A stretch of 64,000 nt of DNA from Diphasiastrum complanatum (GCA_029204225.1 CM055109.1:34225098-34289097); one strand, 5' to 3'; positions 32,983-43,047 are shown, counted from the stretch's first letter. Translations and numbers: made by a program. Notes: generated by a model from the letters alone, not told the origin.

Positions 32983-35010
32983 ATGGCATCTATAAATGCA
33001 TATCTTTTGGATACTAATGAAAGGCTCAACAAAACTAACTATTCCATATGGAAAGTTAGAATGGAATCTATCATGATCATGCAAGATCTGATGGAAATTG
33101 TAAATGGTAAGGAGGGTGAACCTATTCATCCTCAAGAAAAAGCCAAATACATCAAGAGGTGCAATGTTGCACTACATTGCATAAAAATGAATGTTGCAAA
33201 TGAACTCTTAAGAGAGGTAGGAGATTGCACTTCAGCTCAAGATGCTTGGGAGACTTTTCAAAAGGTCTATGAATCCAAGAACCAAACTAGAATGTTAGCT
33301 TTGAAGAATCAAATCTATAGAAGCTATCAAAAGAAAGGAGAGAGTGCACATACTTTTGTCCTAAGAGTAAAAGAATTGAACAAAGAGCTAGCCTTTATAG
33401 GTGAACCTATCAAGGATGAAGAGCTTGTTCAACTCATATTGAATGGACTAAGCTTTGAATTTGACAATTTGGTTCAGGGATATGCAATTATGGGTAAGCT
33501 ACCCATACTTGAAGAACTCCAAGGCACGCTCATGGCCGAGGAATCAAGAAGGAGCCAAATGCAAGAGAGGATGGATAGGCTTTCCATCCAAGGTGGAGAT
33601 GACCAAGCTCTCTTCACCAAAGGCAAAGGCAAGTCCAAAGGCAAAGGATCAACATTCAAGAAGTCTACAAAGCTTGAGGATCAAGAAGGACCCCCAAAGG
33701 CATCTCCATCAACCACCAAAGTCAAGAAGGACAAATCAAAGGTGAAGTGCTACTATTGTAGCAAGATGGGGCATTATGCCTCGGAATGCTTCAAGAGGAA
33801 GCAAGATCAAAGCCAAGCCAACATGAGCAAAGAGGAGGAGGAGGAGAGTTCACATGAGGACTCTCTCATGATGTCCATATTTTCTTCAACAAGCTTCAAA
33901 GGAGAAGATCCTTGGTGGATTGACTCGGGTGCTAGTTCACACATGACTAGTAAAAGGGAGTTTTTCTCTTCTCTCTTATCTTATGATGGACCTATAAAGT
34001 CTATCTATACAGCAAATGATGAAGCTTGTAAGATTGAAGGAGTTGGTAGCATTCCCCTTTGCTTAGGATCTTCCAAAAAGATCAACATAGAAGGTGTTTT
34101 GTACATTCCTACAATAACAAAGAATCTACTAAGTGTTGGCCAAATGGTAGACAATGGTTTCAATGTTGACTTTGCTTCAAATGAATGTTTCATAAAGAAG
34201 AAGGGTAAGATAGTGGCTAAGGGCACTAGACTTGGCAAACTTTATAAGCTGGATGCATTTGTGGATACTAATGTTGTCATGTTGGCCGAGAAGAGCAAGA
34301 TATCTACCTTTACTTTATGGCACAAAAGACTTGGACATGTCAACTCGGGTTCCATGGAGGCTATGATCAAGGAGGAGTATGCTTTAGGCCTACCAAGGTC
34401 TATTGGGAAGGAAGACAAGGTTTGTGAAGCTTGTGCCTTATCCAAGGCACATAAGAAGGTGTTTCCTAACTCCATCACAAAGTCATCTCATCCTCTTGAA
34501 CTCATACACTCGAATGTGCACATTGCTAGCACCAAATCTAATGGAGGTTCATCCATGTTTTTAACCTTCATTGATGACTACTCAAGATATTGTTGGGTGT
34601 TCTTACTTTCCTTCAAGTCTCAAGTATTTGATACTTTTGTAAAGTTCAAGTTGTTTGTGGAAAAGCATCATAATCATAGCATCAAGATCCTTAGAAGTGA
34701 CAATGGTGGAGAATTCATCTCCAATGAGTTCAAGGCCTTTTGTGAGGAGGAAGGGATCAAGAAAGAGACTTCTTGTCCTTACACTCCTCAACAAAATGGA
34801 GTTGCTGAAAGAAGGAATAGAACATTATGTGAATGTTGTAAGGCTTTAAGATTAGATGCTTGTTTGCCCAAATCCTTTTGGGGTGAGTCTCTTGTATGTG
34901 CAAACTACTTGATGAATAGGGTGTCTTGCAAAGCCATTGAAGGCAAAACTCCATATGAGATGTTGTATGGAAAGAAACCCAATCTTAATCACTTGAAAGT
35001 TTTGGGTGTA
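32983..35010 (+). pseudogene. Copia gag, protease and integrase (first part of pol)
   Basis: The ATG at 32,983 opens gag: NKTNYSIWKVRMESIM and AWETFQKVYESKN (UBN2-type gag), then knuckle CYYCSKMGHYASEC at residues 256-269. Protease site WWIDSGASSHM has D314. The pre-integrase HHCC region runs from LWHKRLGHV (about 445-453) to VCEAC (480-484). In the integrase core the first catalytic position is Asn: HSNVHIAS around residue 511, where copia elements have Asp. The second Asp (LRSDNGGEF, 573) and the Glu (NGVAERRN, 609) are kept. Near 35,003 one base appears lost in a T run, so the frame leaves pol after LNHLKV and runs on to an unrelated stop at 35,130. The 811-bp leader between primer site and ATG is long but not exceptional. 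Confidence 0.93.
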
Positions 35011-35018
35011 TATGTTAT

Positions 35019-36950
35019 GTGCATGTGCCATTGGAAACAAGAACCAAGGAGGATCCATCTTCCACAAGAGGGATCATGCTTGGATATGCAAGCTCAAGCA
35101 AGGGCTACAAAGTCTATCTCCCATCCTTGAACAAATTTGTTGTTTCAAGGGATGTCATCTTTGATGAACATCATATGCATATGCTTGAAGAAGGCTCAAG
35201 TGCTCCAACAATCAAGAAGAAGATGGTCGAGGATCAAGATCTTGGTTTTGAGGAGGAGCTCATGGAGGAGCAAGCACCAAACCCACCTATCACACCAAGG
35301 AGATCTTCAAGGGCAAAAGTGGAGCCATCAAGGCTCACATATCAAGGCAAAGGACAGCAAGTTGAGGGTATATCATCCACTTCTTATGCTTTATCTAGTT
35401 TTGAAGAACCGTCTAATGTTGAAGATGCATTGAACTCCAAAGAATGGTATAAAGCTATGTTGGATGAGTATGATGCCTTGATTGAGAATGAAACTTGGTT
35501 GCTTGTTGAGAGACCTCAAAGGAATGTAATAGGATGCAAGTGGGTCTTCAAGCTTAAGTTGAATGCAAATGGGAGTGTTAACAAACATAAAGCAAGATTA
35601 GTTGCAAAAGGTTATGCTCAAGAGAGAGGGATAGACTATGAGGAAACTTTTGCACCCGTGGCCAAGATGGTCACAATAAGACTAATCATTGCACTTGCAT
35701 CACATTTTGGATGGATTCTATGTCAAATGGATGTCTCTAATGCTTTCTTGAATGGTTTTTTGGAAGAGGATATCTATATGGAGCAGCCACAAGGGTTCAT
35801 CAAGCATGGAATGGAGAACAAAGTATGCCATCTCCAAAGAAGCATCTATGGCTTGAAGCAAGCCTCGAGATCTTGGAATTCAAGACTACATTGCTATCTT
35901 ATTTCACTTTCTTTTGTTCAAAGTGAATATGATCCCACTCTTTACATTAAGTTTGATGATGTTGGTATTGTACTTTTACTCATTTATGTAGATGACATCA
36001 TCATTAGTGGAAATAGTGTTGATGGTATTGAAAAAATCAAGATAGATCTATCCTTAGAGTTCAAGATGGTAGATCTAGGGTGTCTTCACTTCATCTTAGG
36101 CATAGAAGTACTTAGAGGGTCTGATTTTATCTTTATAAGTCAAGTAAACTATGCTCAAAGTCTTTTGAAGAAGTTTAAGATGGAAGTATGCAAAAGTGTT
36201 GACACACCAATGGAGCAAGATGTAAAAGTGCCAAATGAAGATGATGAAAAATCCTTCATGGACATCACTTTGTTTAGGCAACTTATAGGTTCCTTAATGT
36301 GGATCACTATAACTAGACCAGATCTTAGCTTTAGTGTATGTAGGTTGAGCCAATCCATGCAAAAGCCATTGAATATCCATTGGAAAAAGGCTAAGAGGAT
36401 TCTAAGATACATCTCGGGTACATTGGATTTTGGGATTCTATATAGAGGAGATGTGATTAACCTTCATGCATTTAGTGATTCAGATTTTGCAGGGGACAAG
36501 AGGGATAGGAAATCAACAAGTGCCTATTCAACTTTCATAGGAGAAGGTGTGGTTTCATGGCTTTCAAAAAAGCAAGAAACTATATCTCTATCTTCAACCG
36601 AGGCCGAGTACAAAGCTTTGACAACCACTACAAAGGAGGTACTTTGGATCAAGAGATTATTGGTGGAACTAAAGATCATGGATTCAGAGGAGGCACCAAT
36701 CATCTACAATGACAATATATCAGCCCAACACCTTGCATCTAACCCAATCTTCCATGCAAGATCTAAGCACATTGAGATATGCCATCACTTTGTGAGAGAA
36801 ATGGTGCAAGCCAAGGAGATTGCTTTGGAGCATGTTCCAAGCAATGAATGTGTAGCTGATCTACTTACTAAACCACTTCAAAAGGCACCTTTTATGAAGT
36901 TCAGATCATCACTTGGAGTGATTAGTAAAGCAATGATTGAACCAAGCTAG
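35019..36950 (+). pseudogene. Copia reverse transcriptase and RNase H (second part of pol)
   Basis: After the frameshift the +1 frame continues without a stop to 36,950. It begins with the post-integrase segment GIMLGYASSSKGYKVYLP and FVVSRDVIFDEHH, then an acidic linker, then RT: KWVFKLKLNANGSVNKHKA, FAPVAKMVTIRLIIALAS, MDVSNAFLNGFLEEDIYM and LIYVDDIIISG (catalytic Asp pair at codons 325-326 of this frame). RNase H follows: SDSDFAGDKRDRKSTSA, SLSSTEAEYKAL and HIEICHHFVREMV. All RT and RNase H acidic residues I can identify are present. There is no independent start, so it would need frameshifting or help in trans to be expressed. Confidence 0.93.
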
Positions 36951-36952
36951 AT

Positions 36953-36964
36953 AGTGAGGAGGAG
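36953..36964 (+). other. Polypurine tract
   Basis: AGTGAGGAGGAG directly precedes the 3' LTR and follows the pol stop by three bases. It is the expected plus-strand primer. Confidence 0.85.
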
Positions 36965-37646
36965 TGTTAAAAATTCACAATTCTAGCTTGACTAGTTTTG
37001 GTCATATGACTTCTAAATAGTTAGATGGTCATGATGTGGCTTGTCACACGTGCCAAATAGAATAGGATTCCATTCATAAGGATGTTCTCAAGTAGACCTA
37101 AGTGTTAGAACCTTTGTAATGAGTCCAAATTATGCTTAGATACAAGGGAGAAAAAATAGGAGCTATTTTTAGTAATTTTTGCATTGTTGAGGGATCTCCA
37201 AGATTCCAACCCTAACTTGGTAGGGATGAAAGATCCACCAAAATTAGCATTAGGGATAGGCTTAGGGCTACTCATACCTGCCCAAAACCGTGATGGATCA
37301 TGTATATATAGGTGATGATATCTCACCAAAATCAATCAAGCAATTTCATGTTTTTTCTCTCATAATGGTGCAATTGCTCTCTATGTTCATAATTGTTTGA
37401 GTACTTGTGATTACTAATGATTATAGGATTGAATGTAGGTCTGGTGTACAGTACTCAGACTGTGGTAGGCCGTACTTTCACACGTGTGAAGCCTTCTTCA
37501 AGGATTTGGGCCATTTAGTGAGGTTCAAGCATAGATTTTTGATGGATTTTGATGGTTTAACTTGTGCTAATCTTATGAAATCATAATCTATTGTTTCCCT
37601 CATCATTTCAAGTGTTTTAGGATCCTTATTTGCTGTAATTTTTACA
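36965..37646 (+). repeat. 3' LTR of the young copia
   Basis: 682 bp, same length as the 5' LTR, with seven substitutions and no indels seen by direct comparison. Confidence 0.97.
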
Positions 37647-37651
37647 CCTAA
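37647..37651. repeat. Target-site duplication CCTAA (right)
   Basis: Exact copy of 31,485-31,489. Confidence 0.95.
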
Positions 37652-38416
37652 GGTGTGTAGATGCACCAAGATCAAGACTAGATTGAGATTCAAGATCTAT
37701 CTTTGATTCTATGGCAAAAACACACTACTACATGCATTCAATCACTTCCAACTCTCATTCACACGTGTGAAAAGTGTTCCAAAAGTATTCTAAGTAAAAA
37801 CAAGCTGATCTCCTTGGGTAGAGAGAGAAAAACCATCATGAGCTCTCGGGTAGAGAGAGAAAGCTAGAAATTCAATGACACTCAAAATCCACTCAATCTC
37901 AAAATCAATTAGATCCAAAAGGAGGAGTACAATGATACTAATAGATTCATGAGCTACCACTATGCTTAACTATGATTGGATCACACTTTGCCACCTCTTA
38001 ATCCTATTGGACCATTGATCCATGCACCTCTAAATTCTATTGGACTATATTCAAGCACATCAATTTTCTATTGGACCTCACAAGGTTCCACCTCTAAATC
38101 CTATTGGACCTCTTAAGCTTCATCAAACAAAAGCATGACACTTGTCTACACTCTAATTGGCACAAGTTTGGCTCTATTTTGGCTCAATAGTGGCATTACA
38201 AGTGGAAATGGATAATTTGCCATCTATGCCAAATTTGATCCTATCAACATCCTACACCTAAATGCTTGACTATGAGATTCTATGAGACCCCTATATCAAA
38301 CATTTTGATTTACTTTACAATTCTCCACACGTGGGAACATCCTCCACACATGTGAGATTCACTTACAAACTTCTATCATAAAAAATACCAAGCTAGATTT
38401 TTGCCAATTTCTCACA

Positions 38417-38421
38417 TTCTT
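38417..38421. repeat. Target-site duplication TTCTT (right)
   Basis: Exact copy of 31,432-31,436. After removing the whole nest, gag sequence rejoins in frame. Confidence 0.85.
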
Positions 38422-39000
38422 CAAGTGAAGAATGCAGCCAAGCAACGTAATCAACAACAAACACAGTTTCATCATCTCCCCAAGTCGAAGTGGACGGAGG
38501 CACAATCATGGTCAAAGATCAAAGCACATTTTTGGATGATTGATGGTTTCTGGATTCTAGAGCAACTCAACATATGACCAATCAACATGAGATCTTCAAC
38601 TCCCATGAAGAAATTTGATCATCTTGGTGACAATAGTACTCACACTATTGAAGGTGAAGGTACTGTAAGATTGCGATTCTAGCATGATCAATTCAAATTA
38701 CTATCATAGGCCTTATATGTTCCTAAACTCTCTACAAATCTGTTATCAGTGAGTAGAATTACAGATTTAGGTCATAAGGTAGAATTTGAATCTAATCAAT
38801 GCACAATAGTTGATAGGAGTAATAAGATCCTTGCACTCGGCAAGAGACAGGGTTACTTATATAGATTGGCACATTGTTATTCTAAGTCTAGTCAAGCCTT
38901 GAAAACCTCTGTTCTAGTCAATAAAGCATTACTATGGCATCATCGCTTAGGACACTTGAATCATGCATTTGTTATGAACATGTCCAAACAAACCATGGTC
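38422..39000 (+). pseudogene. Old copia element, gag end, protease and pre-integrase (right of nest)
   Basis: It continues the gag of 31,250-31,436: VKNAAKQRNQQQTQ, then (frame changes) DSRATQHMTNQHEIFN, where the protease DSG is now DSR. ALYVPKLSTNLLSVSRITDL, GHKVEFESNQCTIVDRSN and LLWHHRLGHLNHAFVMNM follow, i.e. the gag-pre-integrase region. Stops and frameshifts are present. Homology ends at about 39,000, where a minus-strand copia gag takes over, so the open frame that runs on to 39,177 is a chimera. Confidence 0.8.
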
Positions 39001-39395
39001 CTTGATCTCGACTATCCTTTTGGTAAGGTCGATCTCACTGAAGTTGCAGTCCTCATTTCATACTTCTGTTTTAATCTTTCCCACGCTGCATGGCTACTTT
39101 CGCAGTCTTCAATTTGCATGAGTAGATCTTTGTTTATGGACGAAACGATGATCGGCATTGCAGCTCATCTTTTCTAATACATTTAGCTCTCCTTGGGTCT
39201 CCCTCTGGAGGCTGCACCTTTGAGAGTTCGGTCACCGACCAGATGCCTTCGCCCTTCAGAAGTGTTTTGATCTTGAAATTTTAGATTCTAAAATTTGCAC
39301 CATCAAGACTGATTGCTACTCTTGTTTGGATTGTTGTAGCCATATTATGTTGTCTAGAAAATCACTACTTAGATATTAGTAGTGATAACCTGGGT
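39000..39395 (-). pseudogene. Second copia, 5' gag on the minus strand
   Basis: Reading away from the primer site at 39,407, broken frames give LDGANF near the start of gag and then SINKDLLMQIEDCESSHAAW and ERLKQKYEMRTATS, the UBN2-type gag pattern. Only about 400 bp of internal sequence remains; the rest of the element is missing where it meets the old plus-strand copia. Confidence 0.7.
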
Positions 39396-39407
39396 GCTCT
39401 GATACCA
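39396..39407 (-). other. Primer binding site (tRNA-Met) of the minus-strand copia
   Basis: The minus strand reads TGGTATCAGAGC immediately after an LTR end ...TTTTGCGACA. Confidence 0.9.
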
Positions 39408-39780
39408 TGTCGCAAAACTATTTTTTGTTTTGCTGTCGTGAACGATTTCATTTCTTTTGAATTTTCTTTTGCGTGGAGGCTTCACAAGAACCAAGACACG
39501 TGACTACACATCACAGAACAAATTCCATTCTAGCAATCAAAATAACGTAAGACAAGGAGATACACGAAAATAGAGCAATCAATTATCAGTTTGATTTTTA
39601 GAGCGAGATCGTCAGTATCTTGCTCGTTGGCGGCCTGACGCTCTGCTCTTTCATTGTGTTCTGCTCATTGGTAGACTTTCATGCACAGCTCTTTTTGTTT
39701 CTAATGTTTTTCTTTTCTGCTCTACTCACTCACATTCTATGTGTGTGTCTCTATCTCTATTTTTAACTACGTCTTGCACA
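39408..39780 (-). repeat. 5' LTR of the minus-strand copia
   Basis: On the plus strand it runs TGTCGCAAAACT to CGTCTTGCACA, 373 bp, beginning next to the primer site. No partner LTR is in the window. The outer end is inferred from the TG/CA termini and from the start of coding similarity of the next gene at about 39,782. Confidence 0.65.
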
Positions 39781-39781
39781 T

Positions 39782-40874
39782 GTGAAGGCATTTGGAGTTC
39801 AACAACGTCTACATTTTGAAAGGCCTTGGAGGATTTTTAACACAGGGAAATTAATCTCGTGCTTTACAGATGTGATAGCTGCATGTGGTGATTCTAATGG
39901 CATTGGGTTAGTGCTTGTAGACACTACATCACAAGGGCCTCAGTACGAGTGGACCACAGATGCTTTTAAAAGGTTGGTGGAATGCATTGCTAGCATTATC
40001 TTGGGTGATTCTTATGCCTTGGTTGCACTAGTACCTTGTTGACCAGTTTTGAGTGCCTTGGATACTACTTTACGACACATTGTTGGGTCTGTTCATCTAG
40101 AGTATGGATCATATACTAGAGGGGATGCATGTAAAAAAAGGTACACAAGTAGCCATGATCTTGTTGTGTTGATGGCAATGATCTCAAAGACAGAGGACAA
40201 AACCATATGGGATGCTCTTATTAGCAATGAAGTACCGTCCATTATATATGATGAAGATGAAAGTGAAGAGGAAAAAGAATCACCATTAGAATCAATGTAA
40301 ACTTCAAAAAAAAAATTGGATTGTTTGAGAAACCTGTAACATATGAGAGTTGTGCACTAAGCGGAGGTTGTACTAGCAAATATTCCAAAGACCGCACATT
40401 CTTTTCTATGCTTGTTTCCTCATTTTGCCAACATGGAAAAGTTGTTGTAGATGCATTTACTGGAGGATTCACCATGAGAGAGGCCCTACGTAGCGAGAGG
40501 AAGACAATTGTGTTTGTAAGTAATTCTTCTGAGAAAGATTTGCTTGAAAGTTATGGTTTTATGATGGTTGAAAGCTTGCCTGAGGTTAATGCCTTCTATA
40601 AAAGCTTGGGGGGGAAGATGGGAAGTGCAAGTCAAAGTGCAAGCCAATTACCTTCTTCATGTCAAGCTCAGCCATTGCCTGCAGATTTCCTTAGAGATAA
40701 TGCTGAAACCTCAAAGGACATTGATTTGTTCAATATGCAAGAAGGTTATGTTGGCCTTGATGATGTTATTGAAGGTCATAATGATAACACTTTGATTCAG
40801 GATGAGGGCATGCTGAAATGGATGATAAAGAGACTATGGAGAACCAAGCTATAAAACAGGACATAGTACATGAG
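39782..40874 (+). pseudogene. DNA-methyltransferase-like region of a chimeric gene
   Basis: The first frame reads RIFNTGKLISCFTDVIAACG, GLVLVDTTSQGPQYEWTTDA and FKRLVECIASIILGDSYALV, resembling the start of a beta-class N6-A/N4-C DNA methyltransferase (the TTSQGP..YEW stretch standing where DPPY would be). A TGA at 40,040-40,042 is followed in the same frame by DTTLRHIVGSVHLEYGSYTR and an acidic patch. After a frameshift in an A run near 40,310, a second frame reads LFEKPVTYESCALSGGC and then VVVDAFTGGFTMREALRSE with TIVFVSNSSEKDLLESYG, which resembles motif I (FxGxG) and the following strand. Catalytic order IV then I fits the beta class. The catalytic motif is not canonical. A GC-AG intron (40,875-41,157) appears to connect it to the next block. 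With a stop and a frameshift this copy is a pseudogene. The methyltransferase call is by motif pattern only. Confidence 0.45.
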
Positions 40875-41021
40875 GCAAGTTAGTAAAGTCATTGTATAGT
40901 CATGGGATGCATGCCTTGATGCACTCTTCAAAGAACTATTTTTTTTTTTTAATGAATGATAAGTTTAAATATTTGGATACTACACAAACCATCTTATGTC
41001 AATTGTTCTTACTTTTCAATT

Positions 41022-41090
<69 letters not shown>

Positions 41091-41157
41091 TGTGTGTGTG
41101 TTATAAATTAAGGCATGAAGAGCATGAATATTAATACATTGGGTTATGTACTTTTAG
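40875..41157 (+). other. Probable GC-AG intron carrying a (GT)n array
   Basis: GAG|GCAAGT matches the strong consensus of GC-type donors, and TACTTTTAG|GTT is a good acceptor. Splicing keeps the frame from KQDIVHE into VQQPKKHYHDELFLILDL. The array at 41,029-41,101 is GT with two interruptions. Confidence 0.5.
41029..41101. repeat. (GT)n microsatellite
   Basis: A 73-base GT array with one GTTT interruption near 41,088. Confidence 0.95.
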
Positions 41158-42043
41158 GTTCAACAACCAAAAAAGCATTACCATGATGAGTTGTTTCTTA
41201 TTTTAGATTTGAATGGCATACTTTTAAAAAAATATGGAAGGCATCCTGGCTATCCTGATGTTGTGAAAGTTGGAAAACGATGGATAAAACTACGTTTTGG
41301 ATGATTATGCTTTTTGAAGAAAATTCTCTCTTTGTTTAGGGTTGGAATATGGTCATCCATGACATACACCAATTTGCTATGCACTTATACATTCATGGAG
41401 GAACAAGCACAACAAAAGCTACCATTTTTTATGGTCTGGAGCCAAGAGAATTGCTATCAGCATGAAAGAATGATGAGACCTGATAATGATAATATCATTG
41501 CTGACTTCAAACCTTTATGTTACATTTGGCGCCACTTCTACCCATCTTTAGATTGTCATAACCACGATACTAGTAGATGACTCTTCGTATAAATGTTGTA
41601 TGAATAGTGCAGAAAATTGCATATCTCCAGAGACATTTGATGGGTGGAGTGAGGGAGGCTATCTAAATGATGTATTACTATCTCCTTTGGAAGAAATGAA
41701 AAAGGCTCCCAACGTCCAGGAGTATATTAGAGAAAATCGTATCGATCAACAACCAATCACGTCAAATCATAGCTTTTATAGTTATCTTCAACCGATGATG
41801 CAAGATCCTTGGGACTCTATTCTACTTGCAGCTCCATAAAAAAAATCAATGTTTGATGATGTGCTACATCACAAGAAAATGGAAGACACGAAGGATCTCT
41901 CCATATATGAGGAATTTAATGCTGATCAAATACAAATATTGGAAGCCCTTGTAAAAAAACCATGGCTTCCTTGCACCAGAGGTGAAGCAATTGTTATGGC
42001 TATCCACCTTGGTCTGGATAAAGATAACTTTAGTGAAAAATGA
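41158..42043 (+). pseudogene. FCP1/NIF phosphatase-like region of the chimeric gene
   Basis: After the intron the frame reads HDELFLILDLNGILLKKYGR, which parallels the LVLDLDGTL motif of FCP1/SCP phosphatases but with Asn for the second Asp. KLRFG, a TGA, then LCFLKKILSLFRVGIWSSMT matches the RPG..FL..L...F.V.I.T.S segment. Near 41,550 a frameshift leads to TTILVDDSSYKCCMNSAENC, the conserved ILVDDSP.K.. motif, followed by SPETFDGWSEGGYLNDVLL. A further block (41,849-42,043) reads YEEFNADQIQILEALVKKPW. The first aspartate of the catalytic DxDGT is kept and the second is lost, so even an intact copy may be catalytically dead. One in-frame stop and one frameshift mark it as a pseudogene. FCP1-like fold: fairly sure; function: unknown. 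Confidence 0.55.
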
Positions 42044-42802
42044 GCAAGAGATCATATCCAATTCCTTATTGCAAGAATGGAAAGAGAAAGGGGATTGAGG
42101 ACAAGAGAGTCAATAGAGATGTAAATGTTGAATAAGCATTGAAATTGCCTTCGACTCTATGTAATGTTCGAAGTTATATGCCTAATGTTCAAACTCTATG
42201 TAACAATTCTTCTATTTTATATTAGAATTATAATATGAATTTTGATGAAGCAATTTCAAATTGTTGAATTTCTATGTTTTGTCTTTATGTTTCCTATGCA
42301 ATCACTTTGTCTATAATCTGTCAATTTATTAGTATTGATGTATGTACTATGGATCAAGTTGAAGATCTGAGATAATATTCTATCAAGTACATGTATGTGA
42401 CCACTAGAGGTCAAACAATTGTTATGGCGATTTACCTTAGTCTAAATAAATGTAACCTTCCTTAGTGAAAATTGAGCAAGAGATTCAATAAAAAATCTAG
42501 AAAAGAAAGAGAAAGGAAATTGAGGACAAGAACGTCAATAAAAAATCTATAAATGCTGATTAGGCCTCAAAATTGCCTTCAACCTTATGTAATGCTCAAC
42601 ATGCTTTGTAAACTTATATGTCTATTGTATTGATGCAACAATTCTCTTATCTTATATTGAAACTACAATATGAATTTTAATAAAGCAGTTTCATGTTTTT
42701 TATGCAATCACTTAATCTATGATATATCATTTTTTTAATAATGATCTATGAGTCAAGGTGAAGATGTACGATAAAGTTTCTAGCATGATACATGCATGTG
42801 AC
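41975..42802 (+). repeat. Two tandem copies of about 428 and 400 bp
   Basis: Copy 1 (about 41,975-42,402) starts CAGAGGTGAAGCAATTGTTATGG and copy 2 (about 42,403-42,802) starts TAGAGGTCAAACAATTGTTATGG. They share GAGCAAGAGAT, GAGGACAAGA, AAATTGCCTTC, CTATGCAATCACTT-type phrases and the end ACATG(T/C)ATGTGAC. The duplication covers the last coding block and 3' flank of the chimeric gene. Copy 2 is the more degraded in its coding part. Confidence 0.8.
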
Positions 42803-42944
42803 AAAGATCAATATTATTCCTCCAGCTTTGATTGATTAAACAACTTCATGAATAATTTAGTACACTATTTTTGTGATCTTGTTATTATTGACAAAATTAA
42901 AATAATGTATTTGATAAGTATTTAAACTTTAAAGAATTAAAACG

Positions 42945-43006
42945 GATCTTCACTCCAAAAAATCAGCAAAGGTGCTGATTTTTGTGATCCCTAAGTGAAG
43001 ACGATC
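42945..43006. repeat. Hairpin with a perfect 11-bp core
   Basis: AAAAATCAGCA, loop AAGG, TGCTGATTTTT (42,958-42,983). Outside it GATCTTCACT pairs imperfectly with AGTGAAGACGATC, making a hairpin of about 62 nt. It sits beside a minus-strand primer site. Confidence 0.75.
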
Positions 43007-43047
43007 TCTTTTGGTAGGGCGCCCTAAATCAAGCATAGAAGATCCAT

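Larger units (their letters stand above)
31490..37646 (+). mobile_element. Near-complete Ty1/copia retrotransposon, 6157 bp
   Basis: Two 682-bp LTRs, a 5-bp target duplication (CCTAA), a tRNA-Met primer site, a gag-pol reading frame and a purine tract before the 3' LTR are all in place. The LTRs differ at seven positions by eye (about 1%), so the insertion is recent compared with its surroundings. One frameshift in pol and a changed integrase catalytic residue make this copy non-autonomous. Domain order (protease, integrase, RT, RNase H) is that of copia. Confidence 0.97.
31437..38416. mobile_element. 818-bp solo-LTR-like element, split by the inner copia
   Basis: The left part is 31,437-31,489 and the right part 37,652-38,416. 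Together (after removing the inner element and one 5-bp duplication) they make 818 bp that starts TGTTGAATTTCACACG and ends CAATTTCTCACA, with a TTCTT duplication on both sides. There is no coding capacity. The ends, size and 5-bp duplication fit a solo LTR; orientation cannot be told. It contains three CCTATTGGAC-type phrases near 38,000-38,110. Confidence 0.75.

Noticed and set aside
38749-39177. 142-codon open frame as a single gene
   Set aside because: Only the first 80 or so codons are copia; the rest is the antisense of another copia's gag.
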